Positions 1-4,356 of a stretch of DNA of 7,717 nucleotides are shown one piece after another. The stretch's first letter is position 1; every line of letters begins with the position of its first letter. This DNA comes from Caryophanales bacterium UBA7278 (GTDB lineage Bacteria > Bacillota_I > Bacilli_A > RFN20 > CAG-826): NCBI GenBank assembly GCA_002472275.1, contig DKRQ01000008.1, positions 1-7,717 of the forward strand, written 5' to 3'. The notes under the pieces are model-generated. The model worked only from the letters and a program-made list of their open reading frames with translations. It had not been told where the DNA came from and did not search any database. The position numbers and the translations under genes are program-made.

Positions 1-22
1 CCGTTTGCAAATTAGGCTTTTT
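1..22. mobile_element. outer tip of a second IS copy
   Basis: The first 20 bases are identical to 7698-7717, the outer end of the IS at the other side of the window. They contain the distal part of its terminal inverted repeat (TTTGCAAATTAGG) followed by C and a T run. The tip points right, into the window, so this would be the end nearest the transposase start of a same-orientation copy lying upstream. If the molecule is circular it is instead the end of the 6504-7717 element. No transposase sequence is visible here, so the state of that copy is unknown. Confidence 0.75.
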
Positions 23-149
23 TCGAATAAGCAACGCCCCGAAACCAGGGAAGACCACAGGACGCCTGAAAAGGAAAAACTGGAGATTGTCTAAGGCCAA
101 TAAAGAATTACTCCGCAAGGTGGAGCGAGAAAGGCTCAAGCGCGCCAAG

Positions 150-162
150 AAAAAAATGCCCG
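150..162 (-). terminator. terminator of RNA C
   Basis: On the minus strand CGGGCA (162-157), the 3' arm of the long-range stem closing RNA C, is followed directly by seven T residues (156-150). The 5' arm is at 215-210. The stem is only 6 bp but GC-rich, and the T run is uninterrupted. Confidence 0.45.
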
Positions 163-214
163 TTGATCTAGCCGGTTTCCCGAACTACTGCGGGTGTCGA
201 TTCACCCACCGGGC
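150..214 (-). ncRNA. putative ~65-nt small RNA C
   Basis: On the minus strand, a predicted start near 214 leads straight into TGCCCG (215-210), which pairs with CGGGCA (162-157). That closing stem is followed at once by a seven-T run (156-150). Inside lie a 5-bp hairpin (GGGTG/CACCC on the plus strand, 192-196 with 203-207) and a short stem capped by a GAAA tetraloop on the minus strand (173-182). Promoter and terminator are separately visible, so the unit looks complete and very compact, shaped like a three-way junction. I do not recognise a family. A role as a terminator-like leader with no separate function remains possible. Confidence 0.45.
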
Positions 215-220
215 AAACCT

Positions 221-249
221 ATTTAACAATGTTAACCCCGCAATGTCAA
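221..249 (-). promoter_or_regulatory. promoter of RNA C
   Basis: Read on the minus strand, TTGACA (plus 244-249) is followed after exactly 17 bases by TTAAAT (plus 221-226). The -35 is a perfect consensus and the -10 is moderate. The predicted start near 214 falls at the closing stem of RNA C. A near-palindrome TTAAC-AAT-GTTAA (223-235) overlaps the -10 and spacer and could be an operator. Confidence 0.5.
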
Positions 250-264
250 CCCGCTTGGGCACAA

Positions 265-356
265 CAAAAAAGAGGGTAATCCCCTTGGCGGTTGCCCCTC
301 GATTGACGGTATTACCAAGCCGTATCCGGGGTTACGGCCTTGCGACCAGTCCGGAT
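265..356 (-). ncRNA. putative ~90-nt small RNA B
   Basis: The minus-strand unit runs from a predicted start near 356 to the T run at 271-266. It contains a strong hairpin whose arms are AAGCCGTA (317-324) and TACGGCCTT (333-341) on the plus strand, with one bulged base and an 8-nt loop. Next come the palindrome GGTATTACC (308-316) and the terminator hairpin (272-300). Its own promoter sits immediately upstream and the promoter of RNA C begins 16 bases after its T run, so B and C are in tandem. No convincing coding frame is seen and I do not recognise a family. Confidence 0.45.
266..300 (-). terminator. rho-independent terminator of RNA B
   Basis: On the minus strand GAGGG (300-296) pairs with CCCTC (276-272). 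An inner AACC/GGaTT stem with one bulge strengthens the hairpin, which is followed directly by six T residues (271-266). Confidence 0.65.
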
Positions 357-361
357 CCCAA

Positions 362-390
362 TATTTAAGCCGATGTCCAAATGATGTCAA
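362..390 (-). promoter_or_regulatory. promoter of RNA B
   Basis: Read on the minus strand, a perfect TTGACA (plus 385-390) is followed by TTAAAT after 16 bases (plus 363-368), or by TAAATA after 17 (362-367). A 13-bp sequence, CGTTCGTGGGAAT on the minus strand (431-419), lies 27 bases upstream of GTTGAC. The same 13-mer and spacing recur at 975-963. Confidence 0.5.
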
Positions 391-412
391 CATAGTTGAG
401 CAAGGCCGGTAA

Positions 413-700
413 CTTTTCATTCCCACGAACGATAGGCATTTTGGCGATACCCTAGACAAGCCACGATTGGCCGTCGTCATTGATTCAGATGACAAAGGAA
501 GGGTTTTAGTCGGCAACATAGTTCGCCGAACGTCAAAGGCAATCATTTTGGATAACGATCCGACAAGGCAAATCGGCGATATGAGGATATGGATCGATCG
601 TTCCGAGATCTACGAGACAAAAATAGTTTCCGAGGGAATAAAACCCCTTAGCCGTTACGACAAAGAGAAAGTCAAAACGATTCTAAGAAAGAAAAAATGA
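413..700 (+). pseudogene. start-less MazF/PemK-like fragment
   Basis: An open frame from the stop at 410-412 to TGA at 698-700 reads as a plausible 95-residue protein. It begins IPTN...FGDTLDKPR, continues AVVIDSDDKGRVLV, then an isoleucine-rich middle and a basic RKKK end. The (K)PR-x-AVVID pattern followed by an isoleucine/valine-rich strand recalls the SH3-like fold of MazF/PemK toxins, but no catalytic motif can be assigned, so this is only a resemblance. There is no ATG, GTG or TTG before the TTG at 467, and no ribosome binding site. That TTG lies inside the similarity, so the 5' end seems lost. Its last codons overlap the terminator of the convergent RNA A. It is AT-richer than the operon downstream, which suits an acquired, decaying gene. 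A short functional protein starting at TTG 467 (77 aa) cannot be excluded. Confidence 0.35.
419..431. repeat. 13-bp dispersed repeat, copy 1
   Basis: ATTCCCACGAACG occurs here and at 963-975. In both places GTCAAC (GTTGAC on the minus strand) lies 27 bases to the left. On the plus strand both copies can be read in frame as Ile-Pro-Thr-Asn, so the repeat could be a coding remnant instead of a control site. Confidence 0.5.
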
Positions 701-814
701 CCAACGCGCAAGGCCTTGGTCGTGGCTCGTCCTATGTGACGTTAACGGAATTCACCGCCGAAGCAGCTACTATCCACGCCGCGGGCAATAACCCGCCCGG
801 TTTCAATCCCCGGC
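690..814 (-). ncRNA. putative ~125-nt structured RNA A
   Basis: The minus-strand transcript would start near 814 and end in the T run at 697-692. Stems visible, given as plus-strand positions, are: CCGG/CCGG (797-800 with 810-813); GCGGG-CAATAA-CCCGC (781-796); a closing stem CGTGG/CCACG (721-725 with 774-778); within it, a 5-bp stem capped by a C(UUCG)G tetraloop on the minus strand (754-767); and the terminator (699-721). Stable tetraloop, long-range pairing, own promoter and own terminator together make this the best RNA gene candidate here. The stretch around 770-720 recalls a conserved Bacillota structured RNA such as the raiA motif, but that is an unverified impression. Confidence 0.5.
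692..721 (-). terminator. rho-independent terminator of RNA A
   Basis: On the minus strand GACCAA (721-716) pairs with TTGGTC (704-699) around an 11-nt loop, followed by A and six T residues (697-692), then CTTTC. It works only in the minus orientation because no T run follows on the plus side. It overlaps the TGA stop of the plus-strand fragment ending at 700. Confidence 0.65.
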
Positions 815-820
815 TCATCC

Positions 821-849
821 ATTAAAACAAAGGTAGTGCTGTAAGTCAA
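821..849 (-). promoter_or_regulatory. promoter of RNA A
   Basis: On the minus strand TTGACT (plus 844-849) and TTTAAT (plus 821-826) are separated by exactly 17 bases. This gives a predicted start around 814, just before the first hairpin of RNA A. Confidence 0.5.
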
Positions 850-856
850 TACAAAG

Positions 857-873
857 CGGGGTTTTACCCCGCA
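857..873. terminator. GC-rich hairpin, possible weak terminator
   Basis: GCGGGG-TTTTA-CCCCGC is a perfect 6-bp stem with a 5-nt loop. The tail is TTTGTATT on the minus side and ATTAGTCTTTT on the plus side, both imperfect T runs. Read on the minus strand it ends right at the -35 of RNA A's promoter, in the same way that RNA B's terminator abuts RNA C's promoter. It may end a further unit upstream (from about 930), but I see no good -10 for such a unit. Confidence 0.35.
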
Positions 874-962
874 TTAGTCTTTTGGTGCCGGTTTTCTTGC
901 GGCAAGAGCGAAGAATATCCGGCAAGGTCGTCAACTAGGCTAGGCTCAATGCGTCTCTCCTG

Positions 963-975
963 ATTCCCACGAACG
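963..975. repeat. 13-bp dispersed repeat, copy 2
   Basis: This is identical to 419-431, with the same 27-base spacing to GTCAAC (930-935). It lies about 30 bases before the start of the phosphodiesterase gene. The minus-strand GTTGAC here is not followed by a recognisable -10 at 16-18 bases, unlike copy 1. Confidence 0.5.
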
Positions 976-1005
976 CATACGCAGCGAAGGGAGTATGATG
1001 TTCCT

Positions 1006-1728
1006 ATGGCTAAAGCAAAACTGCATCCTTCCTTTTTTAGAGGAATCGCCCATCGTGGCCTCCATGACGACAAGTTGACCGAAAATGGTCTGCTTGCCTT
1101 CTCAAGGGCCATCGACGCCGGGCTTTGTTTCGAATACGACGTCCATCTCACCAAAGACGACGAGGTCCTCGTTTGCCATGACTCCGAACTAGAAAGGGTC
1201 ACGGGCAAGAAGGGGATCATCGAGGAATTGACCCTTGAGGAAATCAAAAGGGATTATTCCCTGCTCGACGGGGAGAAGATCCCCACCCTTAAGGAAGTCC
1301 TCGCTCTCAATCAGTGGCGTTCCGGCATGGTCGTCGAGCTTAAGGTCTACAAAGGCAACTACAAAAGGCTCGCGAAAAGGACGATCGAGGAACTCTCGGG
1401 CTGCCCCGACAAAAGCAAGGTCACGATCATCTCCTTCGATCCCCGCGCATTGCTGAAATGTCGCCATAAAGGCTACACGAGGGGACTTCTCGTCTATAAC
1501 AAAAGGACCGATATCTTTGCATTTCGCCGCTTTTTCGAATATCTCGACGTGGAGGATTGCCTCCTCGACGACAAGCGCGTCGTCTCCTTCAGGAAGAAGG
1601 GGAGGAAGGTCAACGTTTGGACCATCGATTCGGTGGAGAAGTTAGAAAGAGTTAAAGGCAAGGCCGACATGATCACCTTCGAATTGATCCCTCTAGAGAA
1701 AGTGAAGGAGTTCGCCGATGGACGATAA
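1006..1728 (+). CDS. glycerophosphodiester phosphodiesterase
   Basis: GDPD-family TIM-barrel enzyme of 240 aa, the usual length, predicted to cleave glycerophosphodiesters to sn-glycerol 3-phosphate and an alcohol in phospholipid turnover. Visible hallmarks are AHRG (15-18, catalytic His16 and Arg17), TENG with Glu26, the metal-binding pair in FEYDV (Glu43, Asp45), CHD with catalytic His58, VELK (Glu111, Lys113), ISFD (142-145) and the late VWTID motif (204-208). No signal peptide or membrane segment is seen, so it should be cytosolic and substrates would have to enter the cell. The ATG is chosen because AAGGGAG lies 12 bases upstream and the two nearby ATGs are out of frame. A TATGAT at 994-999 could be a -10 that would make the message almost leaderless, but no -35 supports it. 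First gene of the cluster; it overlaps the sirtuin start by 11 bases. Family assignment is firm; the substrate is unknown. Confidence 0.93.
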   Translation: MAKAKLHPSFFRGIAHRGLHDDKLTENGLLAFSRAIDAGLCFEYDVHLTKDDEVLVCHDSELERVTGKKGIIEELTLEEIKRDYSLLDGEKIPTLKEVLALNQWRSGMVVELKVYKGNYKRLAKRTIEELSGCPDKSKVTIISFDPRALLKCRHKGYTRGLLVYNKRTDIFAFRRFFEYLDVEDCLLDDKRVVSFRKKGRKVNVWTIDSVEKLERVKGKADMITFELIPLEKVKEFADGR

Positions 1729-2446
1729 GACCAAACAGGAGATAAGAGCCATCCTAAAAGAGGCCAAGCGCGTCGTCTTTTTGGGAGGGGCGGGGGTATC
1801 GACCGCCTCGGGCATCCCCGATTTCCGTTCGCCCCAGGGGCTATACAACATCAAAAGCAAATACGGCGTCCCCTATGAGGTGATGCTCTCCCACGATTAC
1901 CTCTATGAGAACACGAAGACCTTCTACGATTTCTATTGGTCGACTATGGTCTATCCTAACGCCAAACCAAACAAGGCCCATATCGCCCTGGCTAACTACG
2001 AGAAGGACCATAACCTCGTTATCGTCACCCAAAACATCGACGGGCTGCATCAGCTCGCCGGCTCCAAGAAGGTTTTGGAAGCCCATGGCTCGACCTACCG
2101 TTACTATTGCACCCGTTGCGGCAAGAAGTTCTCTTTGGACGAGCTCCAGCACGAAGGCGTGCCCCATTGCCCCGATTGCGGGGGCCTAATCCGTCCCGAC
2201 GTCACGATGTATGGGGAACCTCTGGACGAGGACACGATTTTGACCGCCGTGCAGGTGGTTTCGATGGCGGACGTCCTCATCATCGGGGGCACCTCGATGA
2301 ACGTCTACCCCGTCGCCGCGCTTCCCGATTACATGAAAAGCGGCACCAAGATCATCATCAACTTGGAGCCGACCGCCTATGACCGTCATTGCGACTATGT
2401 GATCCACGAGGATTTAGGGACCGCTTTGGAGGAGCTTTTCGCATGA
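1718..2446 (+). CDS. NAD-dependent protein deacylase (sirtuin)
   Basis: Sir2-family protein of 242 aa, a normal bacterial length, which removes acyl groups from lysines using NAD+ and yields nicotinamide and O-acyl-ADP-ribose. The Rossmann-side motif GAGVSTASGIPDFR (24-37), TQNID (104-108), the catalytic His123 in EAHGS, four zinc cysteines (C131, C134, C151, C154), RPDVTMYGE (159-167), GTSMNVYP (191-198) and INLEPT are all present. The FRSPQGLY loop resembles deacetylase-type bacterial sirtuins; I do not see the Tyr/Arg pair typical of desuccinylases. AAGGAG lies 7 bases before the ATG, inside the end of the phosphodiesterase gene, so the two are translationally coupled. The stop overlaps the next start as ATGA. 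Protein targets cannot be told from the sequence. PGAP-type annotation would use cobB or srtN. Confidence 0.95.
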   Translation: MDDKTKQEIRAILKEAKRVVFLGGAGVSTASGIPDFRSPQGLYNIKSKYGVPYEVMLSHDYLYENTKTFYDFYWSTMVYPNAKPNKAHIALANYEKDHNLVIVTQNIDGLHQLAGSKKVLEAHGSTYRYYCTRCGKKFSLDELQHEGVPHCPDCGGLIRPDVTMYGEPLDEDTILTAVQVVSMADVLIIGGTSMNVYPVAALPDYMKSGTKIIINLEPTAYDRHCDYVIHEDLGTALEELFA

Positions 2447-3066
2447 GGAAGTTCTTCGGACACCTTGGCCTCATATTGCGTCATCGCCACCGCGTCATCC
2501 GAAATGGTTTCCATTGCGGAATCGGCTGGCATTGCCTTAGACACGACCTAAGCAAGTTCTCCCCTTCGGAGTTTTGGCCTTCGGTCAGGCATTACGCGGG
2601 CAACCATTCCCCCGTCATGGAGGAGAGGCTGGAAAACCATTATTTTTCCTTCATCTGCCAGCATCACACCCATAGGAATAAACACCATTGGGAATACTGG
2701 GTGGACTTCTTCCAGGGAAGGCTCGTCGTCATGACGATGCCCTGGGTCTACGCGACGGAATATATCTGCGACATGCTATCGGCTTCCTATTGCTACGACC
2801 CAAAAGGCTTCTCTGGTGAGAAGACCCTCGAATACTTCGTCACCCGCATGGGAAGGAATTACATGACCGAGGCCACGAGGCAATATATCCTATGGGGTCT
2901 TACTAGATTCAAGGATTTGGGGTTCAAAGGGCTGAAGAAGAAAGACACCAAAGCCAAATATGAAGAGCTCACCGCCAAATACCCTAAGACCGAAATCCTC
3001 GAATCCCTTGCCACGCCCGGGCAATTGCCTAGCGACGCACGTGAGTTTATAATTCCACGGAACTGA
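2443..3066 (+). CDS. DUF5662 family protein
   Basis: A 207-aa cytosolic protein of unknown function. The pattern fits the DUF5662 family: RHDLSKFSPSEF (33-44), then HHTHRNKHHWEYW (74-86), then a helix with TEYICDM (105-111). The His and Asp residues suggest a helical metal-binding, HD-like site, but no reaction is established. The start is placed at 2443, not at an in-frame upstream codon. GGAGGAG sits 8 bases upstream, the ATGA overlap matches the next junction's style, and the family begins close to this point. The C-terminus (EFIIPRN) uses AT-rich codons that double as the -10 box of the promoter ahead of the potassium genes. It belongs to the same overlapping set as the phosphodiesterase and sirtuin. 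Confidence 0.82.
   Translation: MRKFFGHLGLILRHRHRVIRNGFHCGIGWHCLRHDLSKFSPSEFWPSVRHYAGNHSPVMEERLENHYFSFICQHHTHRNKHHWEYWVDFFQGRLVVMTMPWVYATEYICDMLSASYCYDPKGFSGEKTLEYFVTRMGRNYMTEATRQYILWGLTRFKDLGFKGLKKKDTKAKYEELTAKYPKTEILESLATPGQLPSDAREFIIPRN
3025..3053 (+). promoter_or_regulatory. internal promoter for the potassium genes
   Basis: TTGCCT (3025-3030) and a perfect TATAAT (3048-3053) are separated by exactly 17 bases inside the end of the DUF5662 gene. The predicted start, about 3060, lies only some 9 bases before the ATG at 3069, so the message would be nearly leaderless and lacks a clear ribosome binding site. The local AT-richness, including a rare ATA codon, stands out in an otherwise GC-rich gene. 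Confidence 0.5.
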
Positions 3067-3068
3067 TT

Positions 3069-3485
3069 ATGAGAACACTTACTTTCGTAATTGGATGCGG
3101 ACGCCTCGGCGCCTCCATCGCCAACTACGCCTCGCAACAGGGGCAGTCGGTCGTCGTCATCGATAGCGAGAAGACCTCCTTCACCCGTCTCGACGACTCC
3201 TTTTCCGGTTACACGATCGTCTGCGACGCGACCGATTTGGACGAACTCCGCGACGCGGGGATTAGTAACGCCAAAGAGGTCATCATCACGACCGGAAACG
3301 ACAACGTGAACCTCTTCTTAGCCCACGTTAGCGCCACAATTTTGGGCATCCCCTATGTCTACGTCCGCTTCGACGACCCCGAGAAGGGCTTCCTGATCCA
3401 GGGCCTCAACGTGAAGCCGATCTATCCGTTCCAGCTATCCTGGGACCGTTTCAACTTGCTTAAGTCGGGGGCCGAATCCAAATGA
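3069..3485 (+). CDS. TrkA-like K+ regulator, RCK_N only
   Basis: A 138-aa protein consisting of a single RCK N-terminal (Rossmann) domain, without the C-terminal TrkA_C domain that follows in KtrA (about 220 aa). The nucleotide loop GCGRLG (9-14) is intact. Asp32 at the end of the second strand (VVVID) suits NAD(H) binding, and CDATD (53-57) matches the conserved (G)DAT stretch. It should sit as a cytosolic ring subunit beneath TrkH and gate it in response to bound nucleotide. It starts 2 bases after the DUF5662 stop and overlaps the next gene by ATGA (3482-3485), so it is coupled to a second RCK protein that has a C-domain but a degenerate loop. The pair looks like a division of labour across two chains. 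The short leader from the internal promoter is unusual. Confidence 0.88.
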   Translation: MRTLTFVIGCGRLGASIANYASQQGQSVVVIDSEKTSFTRLDDSFSGYTIVCDATDLDELRDAGISNAKEVIITTGNDNVNLFLAHVSATILGIPYVYVRFDDPEKGFLIQGLNVKPIYPFQLSWDRFNLLKSGAESK

Positions 3486-4339
3486 AAATCGTCATCGCCG
3501 GCGGCAACCAACAAGCCGAATTCATCATCTCCATGTTCAAGGGGAAGGAGAACGAACTCATCGTCATCAACCCTAGCCAAGAGGTCGCGGACACCCTCGT
3601 CAAGAGGACCCGCGTCAAGGTCTACAAAGGCCTGCCTTGGCGAAAGTACGTGCTCGAGGAGACCAACGCCTATGGGGCGGACGTCTTCATCGCCCTTTGC
3701 GAATCCGACACCGACAACTACGGCGCTTGCATGATGGCCAAGAAGGTCTTCTCCGTGAAAAAGACCATCTGCCTCGTCACGAACCCCAAAAACGTCGACC
3801 TCTATAAGAAACTAGGCGTCGACTCCGTCATCTCTTCCACCTACCTATTGGCCCAATCGATCCGCGGCGAATCCTCGGTCGAAAGCCTCATCAAGACCCT
3901 TTCCCTCGATAACGACAGGGTCAACGTCGTGGAAGCGGTGGTGCTTTCCTCCTACGAAATCTGCGGCAAGCCCATTAAGGACATCCATTTCCCCCGTTAC
4001 GCCTCGATCGCCGCGATCTACCGTAACTACCAAATCATCATCCCTAACGGTCTCATCGTCCTCGAACCCAAGGATACTTTGCTCATGGTCACCGCCCCCG
4101 AGAACATCAAGAGGCTACTGGCCTATGTCCAGACCGAGCGCGACCTTACCTCGGCCCCCAAGGTCTTCGAGGCCGCCGTCCAAGTGGTCAAGCAGCGCCG
4201 CGCCGTGAAGGAGGAAAACCACGAGGAGACCAAGGCCGACCATAAGGCCAAGACCTCCGCGAAGAAGGAACTCAAGGCCGTGCGCCGCTCCACCAAGACC
4301 GCGACCAAATCCGTCGCGAAGACCGCGAAGAAAAAGTAA
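3482..4339 (+). CDS. TrkA-like K+ regulator with Lys-rich tail
   Basis: A 285-aa protein with three parts. Residues 1-130 are an RCK_N Rossmann-like domain. Residues about 148-220 are a TrkA_C domain (VVLSSYEICGKPIKDIHF ... PKDTLLMVTAPEN). Residues about 235-285 are a tail made almost wholly of Lys, Arg, Ala, Thr and Ser, ending KTAKKK. The glycine loop is degenerate (IAGGNQQAEF in place of GxGxxG) and the second-strand acidic residue is Asn30, so NAD(H) binding is probably lost. The C-domain could instead bind another ligand, such as c-di-AMP as in KtrA, but no binding residue can be confirmed. The tail is absent from ordinary KtrA/TrkA proteins and resembles histone-H1-like bacterial tails. 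It may contact lipid, RNA or an acidic partner. trkH follows after 17 bases. Confidence 0.85.
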   Translation: MKIVIAGGNQQAEFIISMFKGKENELIVINPSQEVADTLVKRTRVKVYKGLPWRKYVLEETNAYGADVFIALCESDTDNYGACMMAKKVFSVKKTICLVTNPKNVDLYKKLGVDSVISSTYLLAQSIRGESSVESLIKTLSLDNDRVNVVEAVVLSSYEICGKPIKDIHFPRYASIAAIYRNYQIIIPNGLIVLEPKDTLLMVTAPENIKRLLAYVQTERDLTSAPKVFEAAVQVVKQRRAVKEENHEETKADHKAKTSAKKELKAVRRSTKTATKSVAKTAKKK

Positions 4340-4356
4340 AAAAGCGGGGTTTTGCA

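Noticed and set aside
5..94. Second open frame through the IS tip ending at TAA 92-94 (…EKEKLEIV)
   Set aside because: It could be the 3' end of a gene interrupted by the IS, but it is too short to identify and an alternative frame is equally open.
317..341. Group II intron domain V look-alike hairpin (AAGCCGTA…TACGGCCTT)
   Set aside because: The loop and length do not match domain V and no other intron part or reverse transcriptase is present.
87..368. 93-aa frame starting at TTG 87
   Set aside because: It stays open back to the window edge, has only a poorly spaced GGAG (2 bases) before the TTG, and from about 150 onward it lies opposite the structured RNA units B and C with no recognisable protein pattern.
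742..822. 26-codon minus-strand ORF within RNA A (MDEPGIETGRV…)
   Set aside because: Its ATG overlaps the predicted -10 box and lies upstream of the predicted transcript start, and no ribosome binding site is present.
797..822. tRNA-like T-arm (GTTTCAATCC with flanking CCGG)
   Set aside because: No matching 5' acceptor strand (GGATGAG), no anticodon arm at the right distance and no CCA end.
853..865. AAAGCGGGGTTTT shared with 4341-4353 before trkH
   Set aside because: The trkH copy lacks the second arm of the hairpin. The match is probably chance or a common terminator half and is explained there by the ribosome binding site.
1189..1467. Long antisense frames opposite the operon genes, e.g. 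here, 4456-4821 and 6069-6677
   Set aside because: They mirror strongly conserved plus-strand proteins and show the composition expected from antisense of GC-rich codons.
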